Below are positions 25,025-33,323 of a stretch of 64,000 nt of DNA, one piece after another. Numbering within the stretch: position 1 is the first letter of the stretch; the number at the start of each line of letters is the position of its first letter. The notes below the pieces were generated by a model. It was not told the origin of the DNA, searched no databases, and worked only from the letters and a program-made list of their open reading frames with translations. This DNA is from Sphingomonas sp. SORGH_AS_0879 (GTDB taxonomy: Bacteria > Pseudomonadota > Alphaproteobacteria > Sphingomonadales > Sphingomonadaceae): positions 1,064,001 to 1,128,000 of the forward strand of contig NZ_JAUTBJ010000002.1 of assembly GCF_030819175.1 (NCBI RefSeq), given 5' to 3'. The position numbers and the translations under genes were made by a program.

Positions 25025-26401
25025 CTAGGCCGCCGCATCGGGGTCGGCAAGCGCCCGGCCCATGGCGCGCACCCGTGCGACCTTGTCGTACAGCATCGTC
25101 CAGTCGGCGCGCTCGGCGATCGGTGCCCAGATCGCCTCGACCTCGTCGATCAGCATGGATTCGGGCTCGCCCTGCCAATAGACGCCGTCGCGCGGGCGGC
25201 GGGGCGCATAGGGTTCGATCAGATCGCGCAGTTCGCTCCAGGTGTCGCCGTAATGATCGGGCACCTGTCCGCCGAACAGGTCGAAATAGACGCGGTCGAT
25301 CCCCGCCTGCGACGTGCGCAAGGCTCGTTCGAAGCTCTGGACCAGAGCGCGGTCCTCGGTCCCGCCGCGCGGGGTGACCCCCAGCCGCCAGAGGATCGCG
25401 GACACGATCTCCGCCTGATAGGTCGTCGCGAAGCCCTCCAGCGCAGCGATCAGCGGATCGCTCTCCGCGATCAGGCGGAGGCTGGAGGCGAGTTGCATCA
25501 CGTCCCATTGGATCGCCTCGGGCTGGCGGCCCAGCGCGTAGAGGCCGGTCTGGTCGAAATAGGCGGCAGTGAACTCGGGGTCCCAGGTCGGCGCGAACCG
25601 CCAGGGGCCATAATCGAAACTCTCGCCGGTGACGTTGATATTGTCCGAGTTGAGCACCCCGTGGACGAACCCGGCGGTCATATAGCGCGCCGCCAGCGTC
25701 GCGGTACGCTCCGTCACCACGGTCAGCAGGCGGACGGGATCGTCCGAGTCCTCGCCATGGAAATGACCCAGGACATAGGCGACCAGCCGCTTCATCCCCG
25801 CTTCGTCGCGCTCGAAGGCAAGCCGTTGGAAACTGCCGATGCGGATATGGCCGTGGCTCATCCGCACCATCACGGCCGAGCGGGTGGGGGATGGCTCGTC
25901 GCCCCGGTGCAGCGCCTCGCCCGTCTCGATCAGCGACAAAGTGCGCGAGGTGGGGACGTTCAGCGCCTCCAGCATCTCGGTCGCCAGGATTTCGCGGACG
26001 CCACCTTTCAGCGTCAGGCGGCCGTCGCCGAAGCGGCTATAGGGCGTCTGCCCCGATCCCTTGGTGCCGAGTTCGAGCAACCGGCCATCGGTCGCGACCA
26101 TCTGCGCGAAGGTGAAGCCGCGCCCGTCGCCCAGATCGGAATTATACTGGCGGAATTGATGGCCGTGATAGCGAAGCGCCATCGGCCCCGGCAGCGTGTC
26201 GGGCAAGGGCTGGAACCGCCCCAGATGCGCCACCCATTCCTCATCGCTCAGCGTCTCCAGCCCGATCTCGGCGGCGGCGCGATCGTTGCGGAAACGGATG
26301 ACGGTTTGCGGAAAATCCGCCGCCTCCACCGGATCGGCGAGGAAGTCCGCGATCTCGGTCAGCGGGCGGGCGGGGCGATAGGCTTGCGGGGACAGGGGCA
26401 T
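25025..26401 (-). CDS. selO: Protein adenylyltransferase SelO (YdiU/UPF0061)
   Basis: 458 residues. SelO is a pseudokinase-fold enzyme that transfers AMP to protein hydroxyls and is linked to redox stress. Signature stretches are 'YNSDLGDGRGFTFAQMVA', 'LELGTKGSGQTPYSRFGDGR', 'LTLKGGVREILATEML', 'FVHGVLNSDNINVTGESFDY' and 'EFTAAYFDQTGLYALGRQPE'. The Met at 26401 begins the conserved part; an in-frame ATG at 26440 has a GAGGGA nearby and would overlap the start codon of the divergent hydrolase by 2 bp. Followed by astD after 10 bp, so the two are probably cotranscribed. Confidence 0.9.
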   Translation of the reverse strand: MPLSPQAYRPARPLTEIADFLADPVEAADFPQTVIRFRNDRAAAEIGLETLSDEEWVAHLGRFQPLPDTLPGPMALRYHGHQFRQYNSDLGDGRGFTFAQMVATDGRLLELGTKGSGQTPYSRFGDGRLTLKGGVREILATEMLEALNVPTSRTLSLIETGEALHRGDEPSPTRSAVMVRMSHGHIRIGSFQRLAFERDEAGMKRLVAYVLGHFHGEDSDDPVRLLTVVTERTATLAARYMTAGFVHGVLNSDNINVTGESFDYGPWRFAPTWDPEFTAAYFDQTGLYALGRQPEAIQWDVMQLASSLRLIAESDPLIAALEGFATTYQAEIVSAILWRLGVTPRGGTEDRALVQSFERALRTSQAGIDRVYFDLFGGQVPDHYGDTWSELRDLIEPYAPRRPRDGVYWQGEPESMLIDEVEAIWAPIAERADWTMLYDKVARVRAMGRALADPDAAA

Positions 26402-26438
26402 ACCGCGATATGGAGACGGCACCGGAGGACCTTCAAGC

Positions 26439-27299
26439 ATGATCCCTCATGAGAATCGATATTGGTGGTCGAAGGACGGCCTGCGGCTTCATGCGCGCGA
26501 CTATTCCGGATCGGATGCGCTGCCCCCGATCCTCTGCCTGCCCGGCCTGACCCGCAACGCCCGCGATTTCGAGGGGCTGGCCGAGGCTTTGGCGGGCCGT
26601 TCGCGCGTGATCGCGGTCAGTTTCCGGGGGCGGGGTGAGAGCGCCTATGCCAAGGATCCGATGACCTATGTCCCCCTGACCTATGTCCAGGATGTCGAGG
26701 CGCTGCTGGACGAACTGGGCATTACCCGCTTCGTCGCGGTCGGCACCTCGTTGGGCGGGATCGTGACGATGGTGCTGGCGGCGACCGCGCGCGGGCGGCT
26801 GGCGGGGGCGGTGCTCAACGATATCGGGCCCGAGATCGAGGCGGCAGGGCTGGCGCGTATCCGAGGCTATGTCGGCAAGGGGCAGAGTTTCCCGACCTGG
26901 CTTCACGCCGCGCGCTGCCTTCATGAGAATAGCGAGGACGTCTATCCCGATTGGGGAATGGAGGACTGGCTCGCCATGGCCAAGCGGACCCATAGGCTGA
27001 CCAGCGCAGGACGGATCGTCCTCGATTACGACCTGAAGATCGCCGAGCCGTTCCGCGTGCCCAACGCAGAGGCGGGGCCGGACATGTGGGCGGCGCTGGA
27101 TGCGCTGAACGGGGTGCCGACGCTGGTGGTGCGCGGCGAGCGGTCCGACATATTGAGCGCGAGCGTCGCCGAGCGGATGGTGAAGGCGCTGTCGCCATCC
27201 GAACTGGTGACGGTCCCGCATGTCGGCCACACGCCGTTGCTGACCGAGCCGGAGGCGTTGGCGGGGATCGGGCGACTGCTCGACAGGGTGGCGGGATAA
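26439..27299 (+). CDS. Alpha/beta hydrolase
   Basis: 286 residues, cytoplasmic. The nucleophile elbow is 'VGTSLGGIVTM' (Ser), the acid is probably Asp in 'VRGERSDILS', and the base is His in 'HVGHTPLLTEPEAL'. 'PPILCLPGLTRNARDFEGLA' supplies the oxyanion HG-like segment (PG here) and 'VIAVSFRGRGESAYAKDP' is typical of the family. Substrate unknown; esterase, lactonase or dehalogenase-type chemistry cannot be told apart. GGAGG lies 13 bp before the ATG at 26439. Its 5' end abuts or overlaps the divergent selO gene, so each promoter lies in the other's coding or leader sequence. Confidence 0.85.
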   Translation: MIPHENRYWWSKDGLRLHARDYSGSDALPPILCLPGLTRNARDFEGLAEALAGRSRVIAVSFRGRGESAYAKDPMTYVPLTYVQDVEALLDELGITRFVAVGTSLGGIVTMVLAATARGRLAGAVLNDIGPEIEAAGLARIRGYVGKGQSFPTWLHAARCLHENSEDVYPDWGMEDWLAMAKRTHRLTSAGRIVLDYDLKIAEPFRVPNAEAGPDMWAALDALNGVPTLVVRGERSDILSASVAERMVKALSPSELVTVPHVGHTPLLTEPEALAGIGRLLDRVAG

Positions 27300-27357
27300 G
27301 GCCCATTCCATTCCTCCCCCGCAAGGGGCTCCTCTGCAAATGCAAATTCGCCTGGCA

Positions 27358-27450
27358 CCATCCCGGCGAAGGCCGGGATCCAGTTGCGGGACGATTGTAA
27401 ATGCCTCTAATCGCCTCCCGACTAGACCCCGGCCTCCGCCGGGGTGGTCC
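27358..27450. repeat. GC hairpin repeats, two copies
   Basis: CATCCCGGCGAAGGCCGGGATCC (27358 on) and CCCCGGCCTCCGCCGGGG (27427 on) each form a GC-rich hairpin and belong to the family seen at 16263. They occupy the 267-bp gap between the hydrolase and the glycosyltransferase; nothing else is evident there. Confidence 0.65.
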
Positions 27451-27566
27451 ATAGTGTCGGGCGGCGTCCCGACGTTCGCACAGGTTTCCTGCAAGGGGAG
27501 GAAAACGTGAAGGGCGATCGACTCTAGCGGTTTCCAACACCGTTGCCGCCCGTTAATCCGGCACGC

Positions 27567-28703
27567 ATGGCCCGACCGCTTCACATCCTGCACCTCCATT
27601 CCTCCTTTTCGCTGGGCGGCAAGGAGGCGCGAGCGGTCGCGCTGATGAACGCGTTCGGCGAGGCGGCCAGGCACACCATCGTCTCCGCCATGCCCGACGA
27701 ACTCGGCGCGCGGGATTCGATCGCCAAGGACATACGCTACGAAATCGCACAGGACGCGCCGTCGCTGACGGGCAAGCCCTCGGTCAAGCGCTACGAGGCG
27801 ATCGCCGCCTATATGCGCCGCTTCGACCTGGTGCTGACCTATAATTGGGGGGCGATCGACGGGGTGATGGCGCGGCGCGTCTATGCCAAGGGCGCGCCGC
27901 CGTTGGTCCATCACGAGGACGGGTTCAACGCCGACGAAGCGCGCGGCCTGAAGCTGGAGCGCAACATCTATCGCCGCATCGCCCTGTCGGCGGCGAATGC
28001 GCTGGCGGTGCCGAGCCATGTGCTGGAGGGCATCGCGCTCCGCACCTGGAAGCAGCCCGCCGAGCGGGTCCATCGCATCCCCAACGGCATCGCGACCGCG
28101 CTGTACGCGCGTGACCCCGATCCGAACGGCATCCCCGGCTTCGTGCGCCAGCCCAAGGAGATCGTCGTCGGGGCGCTGGCGGGCCTGCGGGTGGTCAAGA
28201 ACCTGCCGATGCTGGTCCGCGCAATGGGCGGCATCCCCGGACGCTTTCGCCTGGTGATCGTCGGCGAGGGGCCGGAGCGCGCCACCATCCAGCAGGCCGC
28301 CGCCGCCATGGGCATTGCCGACCGGCTGGTCATGCCTGGCTTTCTAGAGCGGCCTTATAATTACATCCGGCATTTCGACATCGTCGCGCTATCCTCGCTG
28401 TCCGAACAGGCGCCGATCTCGGTGCTGGAAGGGATGGCGGCGGGCTTGCCCATCGCCTCGCTGCCGGTGGGCGATGTGCGCTCGATGGTGTCGGAGGCCA
28501 ATCACCCGTTCATTGCCGACGCGCCCAACGAGGTGCGGCTGCGCGACGTGATCCAGGCGCTGATCGCGCATCCCGAGTTGCGCGCCCAGGCGGGCGCCGC
28601 CAACCAGCAGCGCGCCCGCGCGGAATTCGACCAGAGCCACATGGTCGCCCGCTACAAGGCGCTGTACGAACAGGTCCTGGGGCGGCCCGGCGCATTGGGT
28701 TGA
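27567..28703 (+). CDS. Family 4-type glycosyltransferase
   Basis: 378 residues, GT-B fold. The N-terminal domain has 'ILHLHSSFSLGGKEARAVAL' (acceptor-side loop); the C-terminal nucleotide-sugar domain has 'IVVGALAGLRVVKNLPMLVR', 'RLVIVGEGPERATIQQAA' and 'SSLSEQAPISVLEGMAAGLP', which carries the conserved E-x7-E region. It probably adds a sugar to a cell-surface polysaccharide or lipid from the cytoplasmic side. The ATG at 27567 is preferred over the TTG at 27543. There is no polysaccharide cluster around it, so the target is open; glycosphingolipid glycosylation is one option in this group. Confidence 0.87.
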   Translation: MARPLHILHLHSSFSLGGKEARAVALMNAFGEAARHTIVSAMPDELGARDSIAKDIRYEIAQDAPSLTGKPSVKRYEAIAAYMRRFDLVLTYNWGAIDGVMARRVYAKGAPPLVHHEDGFNADEARGLKLERNIYRRIALSAANALAVPSHVLEGIALRTWKQPAERVHRIPNGIATALYARDPDPNGIPGFVRQPKEIVVGALAGLRVVKNLPMLVRAMGGIPGRFRLVIVGEGPERATIQQAAAAMGIADRLVMPGFLERPYNYIRHFDIVALSSLSEQAPISVLEGMAAGLPIASLPVGDVRSMVSEANHPFIADAPNEVRLRDVIQALIAHPELRAQAGAANQQRARAEFDQSHMVARYKALYEQVLGRPGALG

Positions 28704-28792
28704 ACCCGGCACCCGGCCGTGTCTTTAATTCCCCCTCGCTTAGCGTTCCTAACACGCTATATGAGACCCTTTCGGACAGACAAGGTAACGAC

Positions 28793-30196
28793 GTGTTCAA
28801 AGGCTTGAGCCCCATCCTGTACAACGGCCGCGAAGTCTGGCCGCTGATCGAAGGCGGGAAGGGCGTCGCTGCGACCAATCACGCTTCTGCGGGTGCCTGG
28901 GCGGCGGCGGGCGGCGTCGGGACCGTGTCGGCCGTGAACGCCGACAGCTATGACGCCGAGGGCAAGATCATTCCCCAGATATACCGCGCGCTGACCCGGC
29001 GCGAGCGGCACGAGGAACTGATCGAATACGCCATCGAGGGCGCGGTCCAGCAGGTGAAGCGCGCCTGGGACATTGCCGGTGGCAAGGGCGCGATCAACAT
29101 CAACGTGCTGTGGGAAATGGGCGGCGCGCAGCGGGTGCTGGAAGGCGTGCTGGAGCGTACCAAGGGGCTGGTCGCGGGCGTCACCTGTGGCGCCGGTATG
29201 CCTTACAAGCTGTCCGAGATCGCGGCGCATCATCAGGTCAGCTATCTGCCCATCGTCTCCTCGGGCCGCGCCTTCCGCGCGCTGTGGAAGCGGGCCTATT
29301 CCAAGGCGGCGGAATGGCTGGCGGCGGTGGTCTATGAAGACCCCTGGCTGGCGGGTGGTCATAACGGCCTGTCCAACGCCGAAGACCCGTTGCAGCCGCA
29401 GGATCCCTATCCCCGCGTAAAGGCGCTGCGCGACACGATGCGCGAGGGCGGCATTTCGGACGACGTGCCGATCGTGATGGCGGGCGGCGTCTGGTATCTG
29501 CGGGACTGGAACGACTGGATCGACAATCCCGAACTGGGCAAGATCGCCTTCCAGTTCGGCACCCGTCCGCTGCTGACCCAGGAGAGCCCGATCCCCGAAG
29601 AGTGGAAGCAGCGGCTGATGACGATCGAGCAGGGCGATGTGCTATTGCATCGCTTCTCGCCGACCGGTTTCTATTCCAGCGCGGTGCGCAATCCTTTCCT
29701 GCGTAGCCTGGAAGCGCGGTCGGAGCGCCAGATCGCCTTTTCGACCCAGGAAGCGGGCGACCATGTCTTCCAACTCGATGTGGGCGTGAAGGGCAAGAAT
29801 TTCTGGGTGACCAAGGGCGACCTGCTGCGCGCGCGCGAATGGTTCGGCCATGGCTTCACCATGGCGCTGAAGACGCCGGACAACACATTGGTGTTCGTGA
29901 CGCCGGAAGAGGCCAAGGAAATCCGCAAGGATCAGGCCGACTGCATGGGTTGCCTGTCGCAGTGCCTGTTCTCGAGTTGGGCGGACAGCGAAACCAACTC
30001 GACCGGCCGCCTGGCCGACCCGCGCAGCTTCTGCATCCAGAAGACGTTGCAGGACATCGCCCATGGCGGCGATGTCGAGCAGAACCTGATGTTCGCAGGG
30101 CATGCGGCCTACAACTTCAAGCGCGATCCCTTCTATTCGAATGGGTTCGTGCCGACCGTGAAGCAGTTGGTCGACCGTATCCTGACCGGGGACTGA
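28793..30196 (+). CDS. Nitronate monooxygenase-like flavoprotein
   Basis: 467 residues from a GTG start at 28793, which has AAGG 8 bp upstream; an earlier TTG at 28700 overlaps the previous gene. The FMN TIM barrel is recognised from 'EGGKGVAATNHASAGAWAAA', 'GAININVLWEMGGAQRVLEG', 'VAGVTCGAGMPYKLSEIA', 'YEDPWLAGGHNGLS' and 'VPIVMAGGVWYLRDWNDW'. It probably oxidises nitronates or a related carbon acid. The long C-terminal part carries a cysteine cluster, 'DCMGCLSQCLFSSW', not found in the short classical enzymes. The nucleotidyltransferase-like gene follows 8 bp later. Confidence 0.85.
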   Translation: MFKGLSPILYNGREVWPLIEGGKGVAATNHASAGAWAAAGGVGTVSAVNADSYDAEGKIIPQIYRALTRRERHEELIEYAIEGAVQQVKRAWDIAGGKGAININVLWEMGGAQRVLEGVLERTKGLVAGVTCGAGMPYKLSEIAAHHQVSYLPIVSSGRAFRALWKRAYSKAAEWLAAVVYEDPWLAGGHNGLSNAEDPLQPQDPYPRVKALRDTMREGGISDDVPIVMAGGVWYLRDWNDWIDNPELGKIAFQFGTRPLLTQESPIPEEWKQRLMTIEQGDVLLHRFSPTGFYSSAVRNPFLRSLEARSERQIAFSTQEAGDHVFQLDVGVKGKNFWVTKGDLLRAREWFGHGFTMALKTPDNTLVFVTPEEAKEIRKDQADCMGCLSQCLFSSWADSETNSTGRLADPRSFCIQKTLQDIAHGGDVEQNLMFAGHAAYNFKRDPFYSNGFVPTVKQLVDRILTGD

Positions 30197-30204
30197 TCGC
30201 CGCG

Positions 30205-30690
30205 ATGACGCCGGAGCTTCGCGCGACGTTGCTGGACGTGGCCGGGGCGATGGCGTCGTTTTCGCAAGGCTGGTGGATCATCGGCAGTGCGGGTGTGGCG
30301 CTGCACGGGGTCGAGGCCGGGCCGGTGAAAGACGTCGATCTGCTGGTTGATGAAGCGCTGGCCGGGGCGGTGCTGGATCGGCTGGGCGTGGTGCCGCTGG
30401 ATATGCCGCCCGACCCGTTGTTTCGCTCGGCGGTCTTTGCGCGCTGGACCGCGCCGCCGGTGCCGGTCGAGGTGATGGCGGGATTCTGCGTCGCCGAAGC
30501 GAATGCCTGGCATCCGGTCAAGCCGCGCTCCCGCGAACGGATCATGCTCGGCGGGAACGCGTTGTTCGTGCCCGATCGCGCCGAGTTGCTGGGCCTGTTC
30601 CGCCGGTTCGGTCGACCCAAGGATGCCGCGCGGGCGGCGGCGCTGGAGGCGGCGGGAGCCCGGCCAGAGGCAGGGACTCCCGCGCGATAA
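30205..30690 (+). CDS. Nucleotidyltransferase-fold protein of unknown target
   Basis: 161 residues, soluble. 'WWIIGSAGVALHGVEAGPVK' followed by 'DVDLLVDEALAGAVLDRLG' matches the GS-x-n-DxD core of nucleotidyltransferase-fold proteins (MNT/AbiEii-like). The strand 'PVEVMAGFC' supplies a third acidic position, and 'KDAARAAALEAAGARPE' is the C-terminal helix. No HEPN partner, antitoxin or phage-defence gene adjoins. It starts 8 bp after the flavoprotein stop, so cotranscription is likely. It converges with the lipoprotein gene with 2 bp between stops. Confidence 0.7.
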   Translation: MTPELRATLLDVAGAMASFSQGWWIIGSAGVALHGVEAGPVKDVDLLVDEALAGAVLDRLGVVPLDMPPDPLFRSAVFARWTAPPVPVEVMAGFCVAEANAWHPVKPRSRERIMLGGNALFVPDRAELLGLFRRFGRPKDAARAAALEAAGARPEAGTPAR

Positions 30691-30692
30691 CG

Positions 30693-30884
30693 TCAGTCCG
30701 CGACAGTGCCGATCACGGCACCCGCCGTGCCGCCCACGGCGGCACCCTTCTCAACGCTGCCCCCGGTCGCCGCCGCGACACCCGCGCCGCCCGCACCACC
30801 GATGGCGGCCCCCCTCAACGTCGAACAGGCCGAGATCGACATGGCGGCTGCGGCGAGACTGAGGGTAATAGCCAGCTTTTTCAT
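30693..30884 (-). CDS. Small glycine-zipper lipoprotein (OsmB-like)
   Basis: 63 residues. Signal peptide 'KLAITLSLAAAAMSISACS' with a lipobox ending at the cysteine of ISAC, so probably outer-membrane anchored. The mature part is a glycine zipper: repeated G-x3-G steps in 'GAAIGGAGGAGVAAATGG' and 'KGAAVGGTAGAVIGTVAD'. Such proteins are often stress-induced. AGGAG lies 10 bp before the ATG at 30884. A GGAACC further upstream resembles the -35 of the alphaproteobacterial general stress sigma EcfG, but no good -10 (CGTT) is spaced correctly. Confidence 0.8.
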   Translation of the reverse strand: MKKLAITLSLAAAAMSISACSTLRGAAIGGAGGAGVAAATGGSVEKGAAVGGTAGAVIGTVAD

Positions 30885-30997
30885 GGTGGTAGCTCCTGTT
30901 GAATGACAGGAGGGGAATGCAGCGGCTACCCGCTGGTTCCGCGCCGCAACATTTTGACATGGATCAGGGGGGGCGGTGATGAGACGCCCTCCGCTTG

Positions 30998-31408
30998 TCA
31001 GTTCGGAGCGAGTTTTGCGGTGGCAAGTGCTGGCACATAGCTGCACAGCGGCGTAGGGCTGAGGTAGCCAGTCTGGAAAGCAACGCGATCGCCAATGCCC
31101 GCGTTCATGCCGAAGGGCAACAGGATGGTCTTGCGCACGCCGTCCTGTCTCCGAACGATGGCGCGAGTGTTGTTGATGTAGGTAGGGTCTATTGGTCTTC
31201 CTACGATGATTTGCGTTTTTGCCAGCAAATTCATGGCTTCCTGTTGCGATAATAGCTTTTCGATTGTTCCTTCCCCATCGGGTTTCGGGAGGGCGGCTAT
31301 TCGTATCGGACATGCAGTCGCATTGTCCGATACCCGGTCATTTGTGCAGGATGTCAGAGAAAAGGTAAAGAATACAAATGCCAATGCCGATCTTGAAATT
31401 CCGTTCAT
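30998..31408 (-). CDS. Hypothetical lipoprotein, atypical composition
   Basis: 136 residues. 'SALAFVFFTFSLTSCTNDR' is a lipoprotein signal with lipobox LTSC. The mature part has 'IEKLLSQQEAMNLLAKTQII', 'IDPTYINNTRAIVRRQDG' and a C-terminal 'TPLCSYVPALATAKLAP'. I do not recognise a family. Codon use is less GC-biased than its neighbours, and the 163-bp gap upstream (31409-31571) is similarly AT-richer and shows no gene. This may be a recently acquired or fast-evolving gene. Confidence 0.65.
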   Translation of the reverse strand: MNGISRSALAFVFFTFSLTSCTNDRVSDNATACPIRIAALPKPDGEGTIEKLLSQQEAMNLLAKTQIIVGRPIDPTYINNTRAIVRRQDGVRKTILLPFGMNAGIGDRVAFQTGYLSPTPLCSYVPALATAKLAPN

Positions 31409-31571
31409 TTGCCGGGATCCCGCAATATGATTTTAATATCCGCGCTCCCGCACAGTATATGAGGATCATTACCGCTTCATGGCTTCCAAATGAATTGGGA
31501 CATGCTGAACTTCTGGAGGCGGGCGTGATCGAGAAGGACCATCGACCTCGACCTGCATGGGCCATGACGTT

Positions 31572-32570
31572 CTAAAGCCACCCCTCCAGCACCTGGTCCG
31601 GTGGGCGGTGGCCGTCGGCCCAGCTTCGGATATTGGCGATGACCCGTTCGCCCGAGGCCATGCGGCCCTCCAGCGTCGCCGATCCCATATGCGGGGTCAG
31701 CACCACATTGGGCAGCGCCAGCAGGCGCGGGTCGATCTCCGGCTCGTGCCGCCAGACGTCGAGGCCCGCACCTGCCAATCGCGCATTCTCCAGCGCATCG
31801 ACCATCGCCTCCTCGTCGACGATCCCGCCCCGGCTCGCGTTGATAAGGTAGACATGGGGCCGCATCAGGGCGATGCGGCGGCGGTCGATCAGGTCGTGGC
31901 TGTCGGCGTTGAGTGGCGTGTGGATCGACACGATGTCGACCGCGCCCAGCATCGCGTCGAGATCGGGATGCCATAGCGCGCCCAGTTCCGCCTCGATACT
32001 GGCGGGCAGGCGGCGGCGGTTGTGATAATGGATCGACAGGCCGAAGGCGCGCGCGCGCCGCGCGACCGCCTGGCCGATCCGGCCCATGCCGACGATGCCC
32101 AGCGCCTTGCCGCCGATCCGGTGGCCCAGCATCCCGCCGGGGCTCCACCCCTTCCACGCGCCCGAGCGGACCAGCTTTTCGCCCTCGGCCAAGCGGCGCG
32201 GCACCGACAGGATCAGCGCCATGGTCATGTCGGCGGTATCCTCGGTCAGGACGCCGGGGGTGTTGGTGACGATGATCCCGCGCGCCCGCGCGGCCTTCAG
32301 GTCGATATGGTTCACGCCCGCACCGAAATTCGCGATCAGCTTGAGCCGGGGGCCCGCGCCCGCGATCAGGTCGGCGTCGATCGCGTCGGTGACGGTCGGG
32401 ACCAGCACATCGCAATCGGCCATGGCGGCGGATAGCGCGGCCTGGCTCATCTTCTCGTCGTCGCGGTTGAGGCGCGTGTCGAACAGCGCGGCCATCCGGT
32501 CCATGATGGGATCGGGCAGTTCGCGGGTGACGACCACCCTGGGGTTCAGGCAGCGGCGTGGATCGGCCAT
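31572..32570 (-). CDS. D-2-hydroxyacid dehydrogenase (glyoxylate/hydroxypyruvate reductase type)
   Basis: 332 residues. NAD(P)-dependent reduction of a 2-oxoacid such as glyoxylate. The nucleotide-binding loop is 'ALGIVGMGRIGQAVARRARA'. Catalytic residues are Arg in 'INASRGGIVDEEAMVD', Glu in 'WRHEPEIDPRLL' and His in 'LTPHMGSATLEGR'. 'IANFGAGVNHIDLKAARARG' and 'NTPGVLTEDTADMTMAL' are standard. 'HYHNRRRLP' after the Rossmann strand, with Asn and Arg instead of Asp, favours NADPH. The Met at 32570 starts the conserved part; upstream frame is non-coding. Confidence 0.88.
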   Translation of the reverse strand: MADPRRCLNPRVVVTRELPDPIMDRMAALFDTRLNRDDEKMSQAALSAAMADCDVLVPTVTDAIDADLIAGAGPRLKLIANFGAGVNHIDLKAARARGIIVTNTPGVLTEDTADMTMALILSVPRRLAEGEKLVRSGAWKGWSPGGMLGHRIGGKALGIVGMGRIGQAVARRARAFGLSIHYHNRRRLPASIEAELGALWHPDLDAMLGAVDIVSIHTPLNADSHDLIDRRRIALMRPHVYLINASRGGIVDEEAMVDALENARLAGAGLDVWRHEPEIDPRLLALPNVVLTPHMGSATLEGRMASGERVIANIRSWADGHRPPDQVLEGWL

Positions 32571-32693
32571 GGTCACCGGATTGCGGCATGCCCGGCGGTC
32601 CGTCAACCGGCGATGCGGCCATCCAGAGGTTGAAGCGGCCCCCCGCATCGGCGTAGAGCCCAAAGGAAGAGCGGGCGGAAAAAGGGAAACGGA

Positions 32694-33194
32694 ATGCGCA
32701 GGTCCATGATCGGGCTGGCTTTGCTGTCGGTGATGCTGTCGGCGGGGCCGATCGCCCCCGCCGCGACCGCCGCGCCGGAAAAGCGTGCCATGCCCTATTA
32801 TGGCTCGATCGGCGCGTCGGTGGCGCGGATGCGGACCGGCCCGGCACGCACCTATCCGGCGAGTTGGACCTATCGCCGGGCCGACCTGCCGGTGAAGATC
32901 GTCGCCGCGTTCAAGGAATGGCGCAAGGTGCAGGACCCCGACGGGACGGAAGGGTGGATGCTGGCGGTCTTGTTGCGCAACACCCGCACCGCGATCGTGC
33001 GCGGGACCGATCCCCTGCCCATGCGCTCGGCCCCCACTGAGAATGCCAAGACGCTGTGGCGCGCCGCCCCCGGCGTGGTCGGGCGGATCAGCGAATGCAA
33101 TGGCGGCTGGTGTCGGCTGGACGTGAAGGGGCAGGCGGGGTTCGTACCGGTCGGGGCGATCTGGGGCGTCGAGCCGGGGGAGGTGGTGCCTTAA
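32694..33194 (+). CDS. Exported SH3-domain protein
   Basis: 166 residues. Signal peptide ('MIGLALLSVMLSAGPIAPAA') followed by two bacterial SH3-like units: 'YYGSIGASVARMRTGPARTY' with 'DGTEGWMLAVLL', and 'TDPLPMRSAPTENAKTLWRA' with 'CNGGWCRLDVKGQAGFVPVG'. This matches the SH3_4 family of periplasmic proteins, which probably bind cell-wall peptides. It diverges from the dehydrogenase gene across about 123 bp. GC hairpin repeats follow at 33205. Confidence 0.82.
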   Translation: MRRSMIGLALLSVMLSAGPIAPAATAAPEKRAMPYYGSIGASVARMRTGPARTYPASWTYRRADLPVKIVAAFKEWRKVQDPDGTEGWMLAVLLRNTRTAIVRGTDPLPMRSAPTENAKTLWRAAPGVVGRISECNGGWCRLDVKGQAGFVPVGAIWGVEPGEVVP

Positions 33195-33204
33195 TTCTTG
33201 GCAC

Positions 33205-33264
33205 GCCCCTCCCGCAGGCGGGAGGGGAGTAAGAAGAGAAGCCCCTCCCGCTTGCGGGAGGGGC
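33205..33264. repeat. Two tandem CCCCTCCCGC hairpin repeats
   Basis: CCCCTCCCGC-AG-GCGGGAGGGG (33206-33227) and GCCCCTCCCGC-TT-GCGGGAGGGGC (33241-33264). Each is a 10- or 11-bp perfect palindrome. They lie between the converging SH3 and thiolase genes and may act as terminators. Two more copies are at 54265-54366. Confidence 0.75.
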
Positions 33265-33323
33265 GTGAGACGAGAGGGCGCTCCGGCGGGCGGGAGGTGG
33301 GCCAAGAGGTGAGGGTTCCCCCC

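Noticed and set aside
24674..26452. Plus-strand 592-codon frame opposite astD and selO
   Set aside because: Both minus-strand genes have complete family motifs, so this frame is a GC-bias shadow.
30885..30960. EcfG general-stress promoter before the glycine-zipper lipoprotein
   Set aside because: A GGAACC is present on the minus strand, but no CGTT is found 16-17 bp downstream, so I do not call it.
31338..31565. 75-codon minus-strand frame upstream of the atypical lipoprotein
   Set aside because: Overlaps the lipoprotein start in another frame, lacks a ribosome site and shows no signal or domain.
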